Source: Chitinophaga ginsengisoli
GTDB taxonomy: Bacteria > Bacteroidota > Bacteroidia > Chitinophagales > Chitinophagaceae
NCBI RefSeq assembly: GCF_003014595.1
Contig: NZ_PYGK01000021.1
Span: forward strand, 1 to 64,000
DNA length: 64,000 bases
Direction of reading: 5' to 3'
Shown here piece after piece: positions 1 through 10,066 of the stretch. The position numbers and the translations under genes are program-made. The notes beneath the pieces were generated by a model. It worked only from the letters and a program-made list of their open reading frames with translations, had not been told where the DNA came from and ran no database searches. Within the stretch, counting starts at the first letter, position 1, and each line of letters opens with the position of its first letter.

Positions 1-89
1 TACTGATAATGTTTTACCTCTTGCCATGACTTAATTTACTAAGAATCATGGTTCCAAGATATTTTTTCGTCCTTTTTTTTACTAAAAAT

Positions 90-127
90 AAAGAGGGTGC
101 CTCAATTACTTTTGAGACACCCTCTTT
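90..127 (-). terminator. Rho-independent terminator of the T9SS protein gene
   Basis: A 16-bp inverted repeat (90-105 with 112-127, one G-U pair) surrounds a six-base loop. Read on the minus strand it is followed by a T-rich run, and it lies about 60 bases past the stop codon of the minus-strand gene ending at 185. Confidence 0.75.
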
Positions 128-184
128 ATATAGTTTAACCGGTGTACCGCAATTTTATTCTTCATCTTATATCAGGTAGCTGGA

Positions 185-1669
185 TTAATGCTCACTTACA
201 ATAATTTGTCTACTGATCCAGGTGTCGTTGCTACGGATACGTAGTATATACATGTCTGCTGGCAAGTTGCTTACGTCGACGGATATATTGCTGGTTCCTG
301 ATGGATATTTTACAACCTTTTTAATATTGTTAAACTTATCAACGATCATAATCTCATTGATCTGGACGGGTTTCGCTGCCGCCTTAGTGTTGGTTTTAGC
401 AGAAATCCTGTTTTGAAGACTGACAGTGATATTTGTGCTAGCTGGATTCGGAGAGATGAGGAAAACCCCCGGGTCTGCAACAAATACATCTAGGTAGGCA
501 ACAATAAAGCTACCACAGGTAGCTGGGTGATTTGATACAACTACGCCCACTGTTGTAGGAACACCTCCTACTCCTTGTGGCCATTCTGCCCTTATTTTAT
601 AAGAGCCGTCACCATTTCTGATGATAGCGCCCCCAGGCTGCCATTCATAGGTTGCACCAGCCAAAATAGGACTACATATATAATCGGAAATGTCGCCTGC
701 AGCCACCATTGTTGGGCCCGTGACTCTCAGTTGGATCTGACCTACAGTTAATGAACCACTGGCTGCCAACGTCTGACCACAAGCAGAATTTACTGTCACA
801 GTGATATTGGTATTTATATCGGTGCTGCCGGATGTTACAGTAACGCTGTTGCCGTTGCTGTTGGCTGGAATGGTGACAGGAGGTGTCTGGTTATTGATCT
901 TTATACCCGGTTGGCTGGAATTCCATGTATAGTTGATGGCATTGGCATAAGGTTGTACTGTAAAGGTCGTTGTTGCATTACGGCACATCTGCGTCGGCTT
1001 TGTGGTAAAAACCGGGGCAGCGAGGCTGTTACTCGTAGGCCTTGTGACGTTAAATGTCTGGCTTGATGCCGGAAGATTTGGACAACCCGAATTACCAAAC
1101 GAAATTGTTACCGTACCTGAGCTCGTATTGTTGATATTGTACGTTACATCCGACATTTTAATACCTGCCTGCCCATCATAAGGTGGTTGTATTTGTCCCA
1201 CTTGTGGCCATCCGGCAGTATTGCTCCAGCTGATATTCGTAGCTTCGGCAGGGTCCATGCCATACTTGAAAGTATAGTTGCCGCTAAACTCACAAGGAAT
1301 GCTTAGAGAAGAAGAAGAGGCACTTGTCATTTTAACCGTTACCTCCTTTACGAGATTGCCGACAGCAGGTGTTGTATTCTGACAGCTATAACTGGCCAGA
1401 ATACGAAACGGGGCGCTGCCGGAGACTTGTGGAAATATAACGTCGATGTAGCTGTTGGTTCTGGATACAACCGTTACCGGTAGCGGCCCTTGTACATCTC
1501 CAAATATTACACTCGAACAGCCGGCGGGTTTGAACTCAAATCGTACGGTGGTATTAGGGCATACAGATGATGGCCCATCTATATAGGGGGGAGTTTGCGC
1601 TAATAATGGTAATTGAAGACAAATGAAAAATATGGCAATTAGCCATCGCATAGTAATAATGAATTTCAT
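185..1669 (-). CDS. Secreted PKD/Ig-like repeat protein with T9SS type A sorting domain
   Basis: A 494-residue secreted protein of unknown function. The first ~24 residues form a signal peptide ending in a Leu-Ala-Gln site. The middle consists of repeated beta-sandwich-like stretches with paired cysteines and recurring 'P-x-x-C-x-x-x-x-x-T-F' patterns, like the PKD/Ig-like repeats of Bacteroidota surface proteins. The last ~90 residues hold the 'ISPNPAST' opening and the 'YILRI..' core of a T9SS type A sorting domain, so the protein should be exported through SprA/PorV and anchored or released. No catalytic motif is visible; adhesion or matrix binding is an inference. It is transcribed away from the SusC gene at 2050 and has its own terminator. 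Confidence 0.8.
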   Translation of the reverse strand: MKFIITMRWLIAIFFICLQLPLLAQTPPYIDGPSSVCPNTTVRFEFKPAGCSSVIFGDVQGPLPVTVVSRTNSYIDVIFPQVSGSAPFRILASYSCQNTTPAVGNLVKEVTVKMTSASSSSLSIPCEFSGNYTFKYGMDPAEATNISWSNTAGWPQVGQIQPPYDGQAGIKMSDVTYNINNTSSGTVTISFGNSGCPNLPASSQTFNVTRPTSNSLAAPVFTTKPTQMCRNATTTFTVQPYANAINYTWNSSQPGIKINNQTPPVTIPANSNGNSVTVTSGSTDINTNITVTVNSACGQTLAASGSLTVGQIQLRVTGPTMVAAGDISDYICSPILAGATYEWQPGGAIIRNGDGSYKIRAEWPQGVGGVPTTVGVVVSNHPATCGSFIVAYLDVFVADPGVFLISPNPASTNITVSLQNRISAKTNTKAAAKPVQINEIMIVDKFNNIKKVVKYPSGTSNISVDVSNLPADMYILRIRSNDTWISRQIIVSEH

Positions 1670-1743
1670 AAAAAGTGGGTTGAATTTGGTAAATGGTTAG
1701 GGAAAAATTGAAATTGGGTTTCCGGTTTAAAATATTGAGTATT

Positions 1744-1751
1744 CAAATATA
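1744..1751 (-). promoter_or_regulatory. Candidate -7 element for the T9SS protein gene
   Basis: On the minus strand this reads TATATTTG, a full match to the Bacteroidota -7 consensus TAnnTTTG, about 75 bases upstream of the start codon. The -33 element is not clear. Confidence 0.45.
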
Positions 1752-1972
1752 AAAAATATTAAACTATTAAAGATGGAAGGTCGGTTATTTTATTATTACT
1801 TATACTTTGATTATAACTCAGAAGAGTATTGATACCAGAACTATCTTTTTCGAATAACTATATGTTAAACCGCACACCTCTATATCTTTTTAAGAATTTT
1901 TATATCTTGTGATACTTTTAGCTTGACTGGCTGTTTTTCAAAATAATAAAGACACGGGGACAATTGACCACA

Positions 1973-2003
1973 TTTAACCACAGATGTGGGTATTTTAATC
2001 TTG
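1973..2003 (+). promoter_or_regulatory. Candidate promoter and palindrome upstream of the first SusC
   Basis: TTTA at 1973-1976 and TAATCTTG at 1996-2003 resemble the Bacteroidota -33 and -7 elements with one mismatch each and a 19-base spacer. The spacer contains the palindrome CCACA-GA-TGTGG (1978-1989), a plausible operator. The leader would be about 40 bases. Confidence 0.35.
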
Positions 2004-2049
2004 GTACTATCACTAATGCTGCTTCCTGCATTAATTTAAAATCTGTTTG

Positions 2050-5000
2050 ATGAAAAAAGGAGTATTCCTGTATCTGTTTTCATTAATGGCTGTGCTGCCT
2101 GCTCTTGCACAGATGAGGACACTTACAGGCACTGTCAAAGCCGAGAATAGCGGAGCACCGCTATCTGGCGTTACTATCCACATTAAGGGTACTACCTATC
2201 GTGTAGCCACCAATCCAGACGGCTCTTTTTCCCTGAGCATCGGAGGGACGCCTGAACTGCAATTCTCCATGGTAGGGTATGAAACCCACCAGGTGAAGGT
2301 TGCTGAAAATGTCTCCTGGCTGGATATAAAACTGCACCCCGCATCTTCCCGGCTATCTGAAGTGGTCGTGGTGGGATATGGAGAACAGGCGCAGCGGTAT
2401 ACAACTGAAGCTGTATCCGTAGTGAAAGCCAGCGAGATAACGAATGTACCGGCTGTATCGCCCCAGCAACTGCTGCAGGGACAGGTAGCAGGGGTAAACA
2501 TGACCAATTCTTCCGGTTTACTGGGTAATTCCTCTCTCCTCCGGGTAAGGGGAACTGCTTCCATTACAGCCGGAAGCCAGCCATTGTTTGTGGTGGATGG
2601 GGTGCCGCTGAACGATGGTGCCTACAACACCCCCTATGGCGGTGGTGCCAATCTGAATCCACTGCTGGAAATCAATCCGGAAGATATCGCATCTATCAAC
2701 GTGCTGAAAGATGCAGCAGCTGCGGCCATTTATGGCTCCAGGGGCTCAAACGGAGTGATATTAATAGAAACAAAGAAGGGGGCCCTGAACCATAAAACAC
2801 AGCTTAAACTGGATTACTATACCGGTTGGGTAAGTCCTACGGACAAGCTGAAGGTCATGAACGGGGATGAATACCGTTCTTTTTACAACAACTATATCAC
2901 CAAGGTAAAAGGCATCGCACCGGTCGATTTCCCGGCAAAAAGTACTGACTGGCCTTCCCTGGTCACCAGGACCGGCCGTACGAACAACTATGCGCTTTCT
3001 GCCAGCGGAGGAGACGAGAAGACCCGTTTCTATGTAGGAGGTAACTATATGGACGATGGCAACTATGTGATCGGTAACAATCTGCAAAGATTGTCCGGAA
3101 GACTGAACCTGGAGCATACCGCCAACAAGTACTTACAGCTGGGAGTTAACTTCAGTACTGCTTACACAAACATGGATCGTATTTACCAGGAGGGAAATTC
3201 CAGTGGCAACAACAACCAGCCACCTTATACAGCAGCCTTCCTCAATACGCCATTCACTCCCGCTTATACAGATGATGGCCAGTTTGCCAATCCGACCACC
3301 AATACACTCGCCAACATTGCATTAAGCACTAATAAATATTACACCCGCCGCAATACAGGCAATGCCTATGCAAAGGTGAATATCACGAAAGACTTCTGGG
3401 TAAAGACCGATTGGGGTATTGATCTCCTGGAAACAGAAGAACGTATCCGCAGGTCTGCTAAACTAACAGGCGCCACTACCAGTCCCGGTTCTGCCAGCCG
3501 TACCATCTGGCAGGATAACAAGTGGTTAAGCACTAACAGCCTGAATTACGATAAAAGGATCGGCAAAGACCATCAGGTAACGTTGTTAGCCGCGTATAGC
3601 TATGAGACGGCAAGATATGATGATATCAAGGCAACAGGTACGGGCTTCGTAAATGACCAGCTGCCCAATGTGGGATCGGCCGCGGTGACCACAGGTTCTG
3701 CTACCGGTAAGCGCTGGGCAATGGAATCTTACATTTTCCGTGGTAACTATCGCTTCCAGGATAAATACCTGTTTGAAGGATCATTACGCCGGGATGGTTC
3801 TTCCCGTTTCGGAGACAATAAGAAGTATGGTAACTTCTGGGCTGTATCCGGTGGGTGGATCATTTCACAGGAACAGTTTATGAAGGAGGTACGTTTCATC
3901 GACTACATGAAACTGACAGCCAGCTATGGTGTAACCGGTAATGACCGCATCAACTACTATGATTATCTGGGGTTATATTCTGCCAGTGACGCCAGCTATG
4001 CAGGACAGCCGGGATTAAGACCTACACAGATCAAGAACCCGAACCTGAGCTGGGAAGAAACCAAACAATTTGACCTGGGCCTGGCCGTAAATGCGCTGGA
4101 CAACAGGATACAACTGACGGTGGATTATTATAGCAAGAAATCACAGGACCTGCTGTTGTACTTAGCAGTACCTTCTACAACAGGTTTTGGCTATGCCACC
4201 CGCAATGCTGGAAAAATGCGTAACCGCGGTGTAGACCTGCAGATAACAGGAGTGCCTGTACGTACAAAAGATCTTCAGTGGACTACGACCCTTAACCTGG
4301 GCTTTGTGAAGAACAAGGTATTACAGCTGTCTTCAGATACCAGGGATGAACAAGGAAGAAACTATATACTCAGTTCATATGGTGGTCAGCGTGTTATACA
4401 GGGCTATGCACTGAACTCGTTCTATGTACTCAATTATAAGGGTATTAACCCGCAAACAGGAGATCCTGAATGGTATACCAAAGACGGAAAAGCTACGACT
4501 ACTCCTACTGCCAACGACCAGATAATAGCCGGCAATGCGATGCCGAAATTAACTGGCGGATTCAATAACACCGTACGGTATAAACAATTTGATCTGGGCG
4601 TTAATTTCTACTTCTCATATGGTAATAAAGTTATGTTGGATGAATTCCAGACCCTGGATAATGCAACACTGACTACTTCCAATCTGAGCAAAGACATGCT
4701 GAACTACTGGCAGAAACCAGGAGATAACGCATTTGCGCCGGCAGCAACCAGCGCTTCCTGGAAGACCATGCCGTTTTACCAGTTATCTACCAGACAGTTG
4801 TTTGACGGGTCTTACCTGCGCTTAAAGACATTGACATTAGGATATAATCTGCCATCAACGCTGCTGAGCAATACGCATGTATTGAGTGGCGCAAGGTTAT
4901 ATGTGCTGGGACAGAATCTCTGGACAGTAACAAAGAAGGAATTCCGTGGTGCTGATCCTGAGGTATCCCTGTATGGCTCGAATGGCCAGGTAGCCGGAGA

Positions 5001-5061
5001 GTCCTACTTTTCCCTGCCTCAACCTAAGACAATCACTGTGGGTGTGAACCTGTTATTCTAA
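2050..5061 (+). CDS. SusC/RagA-family TonB-linked outer-membrane transporter
   Basis: An outer-membrane barrel that, with its SusD partner, imports a ligand (glycan, peptide or other) using TonB energy. The ATG at 2050 is preferred over an in-frame TTG directly before it. Signal peptide residues 1-21; carboxypeptidase-regulatory-like beta-sandwich about 24-100; the SusC-linker motif EVVVVGYG about 104-111; plug domain about 114-245 with the 'NVLKDA..AIYGSRG.NGV' signature; then a 22-strand-type barrel ending in a terminal Phe. At 1003 residues it has normal length. Only three bases separate it from the SusD gene, so the two are co-transcribed. No STN domain is present, so it is probably not controlled by a FecI/FecR-type sigma/anti-sigma pair, and none is found nearby. 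The substrate cannot be told. Confidence 0.93.
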   Translation: MKKGVFLYLFSLMAVLPALAQMRTLTGTVKAENSGAPLSGVTIHIKGTTYRVATNPDGSFSLSIGGTPELQFSMVGYETHQVKVAENVSWLDIKLHPASSRLSEVVVVGYGEQAQRYTTEAVSVVKASEITNVPAVSPQQLLQGQVAGVNMTNSSGLLGNSSLLRVRGTASITAGSQPLFVVDGVPLNDGAYNTPYGGGANLNPLLEINPEDIASINVLKDAAAAAIYGSRGSNGVILIETKKGALNHKTQLKLDYYTGWVSPTDKLKVMNGDEYRSFYNNYITKVKGIAPVDFPAKSTDWPSLVTRTGRTNNYALSASGGDEKTRFYVGGNYMDDGNYVIGNNLQRLSGRLNLEHTANKYLQLGVNFSTAYTNMDRIYQEGNSSGNNNQPPYTAAFLNTPFTPAYTDDGQFANPTTNTLANIALSTNKYYTRRNTGNAYAKVNITKDFWVKTDWGIDLLETEERIRRSAKLTGATTSPGSASRTIWQDNKWLSTNSLNYDKRIGKDHQVTLLAAYSYETARYDDIKATGTGFVNDQLPNVGSAAVTTGSATGKRWAMESYIFRGNYRFQDKYLFEGSLRRDGSSRFGDNKKYGNFWAVSGGWIISQEQFMKEVRFIDYMKLTASYGVTGNDRINYYDYLGLYSASDASYAGQPGLRPTQIKNPNLSWEETKQFDLGLAVNALDNRIQLTVDYYSKKSQDLLLYLAVPSTTGFGYATRNAGKMRNRGVDLQITGVPVRTKDLQWTTTLNLGFVKNKVLQLSSDTRDEQGRNYILSSYGGQRVIQGYALNSFYVLNYKGINPQTGDPEWYTKDGKATTTPTANDQIIAGNAMPKLTGGFNNTVRYKQFDLGVNFYFSYGNKVMLDEFQTLDNATLTTSNLSKDMLNYWQKPGDNAFAPAATSASWKTMPFYQLSTRQLFDGSYLRLKTLTLGYNLPSTLLSNTHVLSGARLYVLGQNLWTVTKKEFRGADPEVSLYGSNGQVAGESYFSLPQPKTITVGVNLLF

Positions 5062-5064
5062 AAA

Positions 5065-6501
5065 ATGAAAACAGCCAAAATGAACGGGCAAAAAAAGATA
5101 TTGATATGGCTGCTGGCAGGTCTTACCTGTACCAGCCTGTTTTCCTGCAGCAAAGACCTGGACCAGAATCCTGAGCAGCAGATTCCTACTGACGAGGTAT
5201 TTACTTCCGGACCTACTGCTTTAAGCGCATTATATGGCGTTTATAGCCGCTCTCAACGTCCGGAGGTATGCGGAGGTCAGACGCAGATTATCGCCGATTT
5301 TATGGCAGATAATGTCAATTATGTGGGTTCTTCCATGAGTGATATCAGCAATTTCATCACGTCTCCTGCCAGCTCTATTGTGAGTGAGATGTGGCGTATT
5401 CACTTTGATGCTATCATGGGGGCCAATGCAGTGGTAGACAAAGTGCCGGGTATAAAGGACGCTTCGTTTACAGCGGCTGACCGGAAGATGTATATAGCAG
5501 AAGCAAAATTCATGAGGGCTATCCTCTATTTTAACCTGCTGAACCTCTTTTCGCAGCCTTATCAGGTATCGCAGGGTGGAGCACCTGGTATTCCGGTGGT
5601 AACCGCCGCTTTTGATGGTACCATTACCTATCCTGCCAGAGGTACGGTAAATGATGTACAGGCGCAGATAGAAAAAGATCTGCTGGACGCATTACCTGAC
5701 CTGAGCGATACTTTCAGTGATCCTATGCTGGCAAGAGGCCGCGCTACCAAAGGTGCAGCAAATGCACTGTTGTCAAGACTGTACCTGTACCGTGAGCAAT
5801 GGGACAAGGCCGCGCAGTATGCAAAAGCGGTGCTGGATGCACCTTACTATAAACTGGCCGGTGATTATGCTTTCTATGATGGCAATACAAAGGAAGATGT
5901 GTTTTCCATTCAGAATACAGAAACTGATAATTACGGTACTAACAGCCTGGCTGGGTACTATCGCCCGACAAGTGTCGGTGGCAGTGGTTTCTGCCCTTTT
6001 TCTCCTGAATTGATACAGGCATTTTCTGCTGAGGCAATTGACAAAAGATTTGCGATGAGTGATGAAGGTACCGCCACTAATCTCGAAAAGAGAAGATTCA
6101 CACTGAAGTTCCCGGATGTATCTCCTGCAAAGGATAACGTACCGATGATCAGGGTGACTGAGATGTACCTGAACAGGGCGGAGGCATTGGCTGCTACAGC
6201 TGGTGTGAACCAGGAATCTATAGACCTGATGAACGCCTTGAGAACACGTGCAGGACTCCCGGAATGGACCATCAGCACTTTTGCTACCGGCGATGCGCTG
6301 ATCACTGCTATCCTGAATGAAAGACGTAAAGAACTTTGTTTCGAAGGTCATCGCAGAATGGATGTATTAAGAAGAGGACAATCATTGCGTGCGAATGATC
6401 CGGATAAAAAAGCAGGCGCGGACAGGGTGATACTACCTATCCCGCAACGCGAAATAGATCTGAGCCCTTCATTGAAAGGTCATCAGAACCCTGGCTATTG
6501 A
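5065..6501 (+). CDS. SusD/RagB-family surface lipoprotein
   Basis: The 478-residue lid and ligand-binding partner of the preceding SusC. A lipoprotein signal peptide ends in a lipobox 'SLFSC' and is followed by Ser-Lys-Asp-Leu-Asp, the kind of charged tract that directs Bacteroidota lipoproteins to the cell surface. The N-terminal SusD-like region is followed by TPR-like helices ('AEAKFMRAILYFNLLNLF') and the C-terminal RagB signature ('ERRKELCFEGHRRMDVLRRG..' and 'LPIPQREIDLSP'). It follows the SusC stop by three bases and is closed by a strong terminator, so the pair is a two-gene operon. No glycoside hydrolase, peptidase or sulfatase accompanies it. Confidence 0.93.
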   Translation: MKTAKMNGQKKILIWLLAGLTCTSLFSCSKDLDQNPEQQIPTDEVFTSGPTALSALYGVYSRSQRPEVCGGQTQIIADFMADNVNYVGSSMSDISNFITSPASSIVSEMWRIHFDAIMGANAVVDKVPGIKDASFTAADRKMYIAEAKFMRAILYFNLLNLFSQPYQVSQGGAPGIPVVTAAFDGTITYPARGTVNDVQAQIEKDLLDALPDLSDTFSDPMLARGRATKGAANALLSRLYLYREQWDKAAQYAKAVLDAPYYKLAGDYAFYDGNTKEDVFSIQNTETDNYGTNSLAGYYRPTSVGGSGFCPFSPELIQAFSAEAIDKRFAMSDEGTATNLEKRRFTLKFPDVSPAKDNVPMIRVTEMYLNRAEALAATAGVNQESIDLMNALRTRAGLPEWTISTFATGDALITAILNERRKELCFEGHRRMDVLRRGQSLRANDPDKKAGADRVILPIPQREIDLSPSLKGHQNPGY

Positions 6502-6521
6502 TCTGATACCAGCTATTATAC

Positions 6522-6563
6522 AAAAAAGGGCGGCTGTTCACAGTGAACAGCCGCCCTTTTTTT
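6522..6563 (+). terminator. Rho-independent terminator after the first SusC/SusD pair
   Basis: A near-perfect hairpin with a GC-rich stem flanked by A-run and T-run (AAAAAAGGGCGGCTGTTC / GAACAGCCGCCCTTTTTTT), 20 bases past the SusD stop. Confidence 0.9.
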
Positions 6564-7039
6564 GTGTTCAGTTTCCCATTATACTCATATATGGTAAGCG
6601 GTGCTATCGCGCATAGAGATGGATATGCAAGGGTTATACGGAAACATTTTTCTTACATTATATTGAAAAAAATGTGCAGGATAATTTCGCGTGATTTCAT
6701 TATATTGCATTAGAACGTATTGTGAGTATTTTGAACCAAAATCTGAATCCGAATTCCTTAGAGTGAACCCGATTACCACTTTAATTGCCCGACGAAAGGA
6801 ATTGTAATTATTGTTTAACAAGTGAACTGACAACCCGGTTTTTCTCTGTAATGACTGATATGGGGGCTGCATTCCTATTACCTAAGGAGTAACCCACAAC
6901 CCATCCTGCAGTTAAATCCGTAAAGCAGTAATGCATGTGTATATCCGCTGCACATGATTGCTGACGTGTCGCACTATCCTAAACATTCTTTTTATGTAGC
7001 AGAAATAACCGGACGTTTTTTCATCAATCAAAATCGCTT
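6564..7039. other. Intergenic region before the second SusC gene
   Basis: About 475 bases without a credible gene. A weak 95-codon minus-strand frame (6585-6872) has no family features and is rejected. The only structure noticed is a 6-bp inverted repeat CATGTG/CACATG (6934-6939 and 6951-6956), about 85 bases before the SusC start. No good TAnnTTTG promoter was found. Confidence 0.5.
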
Positions 7040-10000
7040 ATGAAACACATTGTACTCCTATGGCTATTCGTGGCCATCAGCGTGATGCCCGCGCTTGCCC
7101 AAACACGAACGATCAAAGGAAAAATTACAGACGCCAAAGATGGCGCCGGCGTACCCTACGCCACTGTCAGGATCCAGGGGGCTAACAAAGGAACAACAAC
7201 TGACCAGAATGGAAATTTTAGTATTGAGATCGGCGCCAATCAGTCGCTGATCGTTTCCTCCATCGGGTTTGCTGCGAAAACAGTGAAACCCGGTAATAGT
7301 GGGTCACTAATAGTGTCGCTTATTGCTGATAATATGCTGAGTGAATACATTACTACCGGTTATGGTAACACGAACAGACAAAGGAAAGTTAGCTCGGTTG
7401 CTGAAGTAGCTGGTGAGAAAGTGGCCAACACACCATTCGTTGATATTAACCAGGCCTTACAGGGTAGAGCAGCAGGTGTATTTATCGGCGGTGCATCCGG
7501 ACAACCAGGCGCTGTGCAGAACGTAAGGATCCGCGGCGTGGGTTCTATCAGTGCCGGTGCTGCACCATTGTATGTAATAGATGGTGTTATCGTAGATGGC
7601 AGGGACATTAACGGTACTTCCGGTCTTGCCTTACAAACGAATGACCTGCTGGCTAACCTGAATGCCAATGATGTTGAAAGCGTTAACGTACTGAAAGATG
7701 CTGCAGCTACTGCATTGTATGGCTCTCGTGGTGCTAATGGCGTGATCGTGATCTCCACTAAAAAAGGGAAGGCCGGCGTTACTACTTTCTCTGCAAGAGC
7801 GCAGTATGGTACCGCAAAAGCCAGCTTCGGTAAATCCGGTATGTTATCGCCGGCGGAAGCACTGGCCTACGACCGCGATGTGTTGGCTATCAACGGCGCC
7901 ACTCCTGCAGAAGTAGATCAGGAATTCCCTATGTCATTGATGCAGACTGCCTTTGACTGGCACAGCGCCGGTTTCCGCAAAGCAAGTACACAGGATTATG
8001 GGATTGCTGCTTCTGGCGGAACAGAAAAAACAAAGTTTTACATCTCCGGTGGATATCAGAACCAGGAAGGAACCGTGATCAATTCCTGGTTTAAAAAATA
8101 TACTGTCATCTCCAATGTTTCACAACAGGTGAATGACCACCTGGACATTGCAATGAACCTGAACCTGTCGCAGAGCAACGCGAATAATGCAATGGGTGGA
8201 AACTATTACTCAAGCCCGATATTGGGAGCCTACTTTGTATCTCCTTTTCAGAGTCCCTATAAGCCCGATGGCTCATTGTATACAGGACTGGAGCCCGACT
8301 ACAATGCCGCCAGTGGCGATAACTTCCTTTACTCCGTACCACTGAATGATAAACGCCTGACCAACTTCAGGGGCTTAGGCGGACTCACAGTAGGGTACCG
8401 TGTGTTTGACTGGCTGAAGGTGCAGGAAAAAGTGAACATGGACCTGGTATATGGTGAAGCTTCCCTTTTCTACGATCCTACTACCGGCGATGGTATCAAT
8501 ACTGCGGAACCTGCGAAGAGTGGTGAGATCTATAATGCGAATGTGAAGAACACGACACTGACCAACCAGTTGTCAATCAGTGGTGCCATTAAGATCAGTG
8601 AAGATCATCAGCTGGACTACCTTGCACTCACTGAATATAACAGGTTTAAATCAAGATCTATCAGTGCAGATGGTATTGGTCTTGTAACAGGTAAACTGAA
8701 AGCACTGGATGTTACTGCTGTTCCACAGGACGTAGGCGGTAACGGTACAGAATATACGTTCCTGTCATACCTCGGACAGTTGAACTACACTTTTAAGAAC
8801 AGGTACAACCTGAGCGGTAGTGTAAGAACAGATGGTTCTTCCAGATTTGGTGTGAATAACCGTTATGGTACATTCTATTCTGTGGGTGCTTCCTGGAAAG
8901 CGATAGACGAACCATTTATGAAATCGCAGAAAGTCTTTTCAGATCTGCGTCTGAGAGGTAGTTATGGTGTGACTGGTAATGCTGACTTTGACAACTTTGT
9001 AGCAACCGCTTTGTATGATTATGGTACAGCTTATAATGGCGAACCAGGCAACGCTCCTTCCACAATTGGTAACAGAAACCTGACATGGGAACGGAACAAA
9101 TCATTTAACATCGGTCTGGACCTTGGCTTCTTTAATAACAGGCTGACTGCTGTCATTGATGTGTACAGGCGTCAGACAGACGGACTGCTGATGAATACAC
9201 CTGTGAGCTCCACCAGTGGCTTCCTGACACAGCCCGTAAACGTTGGTTCACTGGAGAACAAAGGTATAGAAGCGCTCATCACCAGTAAGAATATAGATGC
9301 TCCTTCCGGGCTGAAATGGACGACTGAATTGAACGTATCTACAAACAAGAATAAGATCCTCTCACTGTATGGCGGACAGGATGTATCTGCCTCTACCACA
9401 CAATTACACAGAGTAGGTGAAGCAGTACAGAGCTGGTACCTGAATGAATGGGCCGGTGTTGATAAAGATAACGGTGATCCGCTATGGTATACAGCAGACG
9501 GCAAAACAACAAATAATATCAACTTCGCACAAAGAAAAATAGTAGGTAATAGTCAGCCGAAATTTATCGGAGGACTAACAAACACACTCTCCTATAAAGG
9601 TGTTTCCCTCAGCATATTCTTCTATGGCGTGACCGGTAATAAGATCCTCAACAGAACAAGGATACTGGGAGATGCTGACGGTGCTTATTTCGGATATAAC
9701 TATGATAAGCTGACTACCAAGAACTACTGGCGGAAGGCTGGTGATATAGCAGACCGTCCCAAACCGATTCCCGGTGGTAATCATGGTGCTAACAATGCGC
9801 AGTCTACGAGATACCTGGAGAATGGTTCCTTCCTTCGTTTGAAGAACATCAACATTAGTTACAGTCTTCCGAAGAGATGGATGCGGGCTGTTAACCTGAG
9901 TGATGTGAAATTCTATGCACAGGCAGCGAATATCGCTACCTGGACAGGATATACAGGCTGGGACCCTGAGCAGGATATCAGCGCAATGGAGTTCTTCAGA

Positions 10001-10048
10001 TATCCTCCTGCCAAGAGTATCACCTTCGGCGTAAACGTTAATTTCTAA
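7040..10048 (+). CDS. SusC/RagA-family TonB-linked outer-membrane transporter
   Basis: The second SusC of the tandem, 1002 residues. Signal peptide 1-21; regulatory-like beta-sandwich about 23-100; a divergent linker motif ('EYITTGYG' instead of the usual EVVVVGYG); plug domain with 'RIRGVGSISAGAAPLYVIDG' and 'NVLKDAAATALYGSRGANGV'; beta-barrel with a C-terminal Phe. It differs from the neighbouring SusC along much of its length, so this is not a recent local duplication. It is followed after 18 bases by its SusD partner. The ligand is unknown. Confidence 0.93.
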   Translation: MKHIVLLWLFVAISVMPALAQTRTIKGKITDAKDGAGVPYATVRIQGANKGTTTDQNGNFSIEIGANQSLIVSSIGFAAKTVKPGNSGSLIVSLIADNMLSEYITTGYGNTNRQRKVSSVAEVAGEKVANTPFVDINQALQGRAAGVFIGGASGQPGAVQNVRIRGVGSISAGAAPLYVIDGVIVDGRDINGTSGLALQTNDLLANLNANDVESVNVLKDAAATALYGSRGANGVIVISTKKGKAGVTTFSARAQYGTAKASFGKSGMLSPAEALAYDRDVLAINGATPAEVDQEFPMSLMQTAFDWHSAGFRKASTQDYGIAASGGTEKTKFYISGGYQNQEGTVINSWFKKYTVISNVSQQVNDHLDIAMNLNLSQSNANNAMGGNYYSSPILGAYFVSPFQSPYKPDGSLYTGLEPDYNAASGDNFLYSVPLNDKRLTNFRGLGGLTVGYRVFDWLKVQEKVNMDLVYGEASLFYDPTTGDGINTAEPAKSGEIYNANVKNTTLTNQLSISGAIKISEDHQLDYLALTEYNRFKSRSISADGIGLVTGKLKALDVTAVPQDVGGNGTEYTFLSYLGQLNYTFKNRYNLSGSVRTDGSSRFGVNNRYGTFYSVGASWKAIDEPFMKSQKVFSDLRLRGSYGVTGNADFDNFVATALYDYGTAYNGEPGNAPSTIGNRNLTWERNKSFNIGLDLGFFNNRLTAVIDVYRRQTDGLLMNTPVSSTSGFLTQPVNVGSLENKGIEALITSKNIDAPSGLKWTTELNVSTNKNKILSLYGGQDVSASTTQLHRVGEAVQSWYLNEWAGVDKDNGDPLWYTADGKTTNNINFAQRKIVGNSQPKFIGGLTNTLSYKGVSLSIFFYGVTGNKILNRTRILGDADGAYFGYNYDKLTTKNYWRKAGDIADRPKPIPGGNHGANNAQSTRYLENGSFLRLKNINISYSLPKRWMRAVNLSDVKFYAQAANIATWTGYTGWDPEQDISAMEFFRYPPAKSITFGVNVNF

Positions 10049-10066
10049 TTCAAGTAAAGAGCTTAT

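Larger units (their letters stand above)
1670..2049. other. AT-rich divergent intergenic region
   Basis: About 380 bases between the T9SS protein gene and the first SusC gene. No gene is visible. It holds candidate promoters for both directions and a short palindrome, CCACAGATGTGG at 1978-1989, between the candidate -33 and -7 elements of the SusC gene. Confidence 0.6.

Noticed and set aside
6585..6872. 95-codon minus-strand frame in the gap before the second SusC
   Set aside because: No signal, domain or compositional sign of coding, no ribosome site, and it lies in a region likely to be regulatory.
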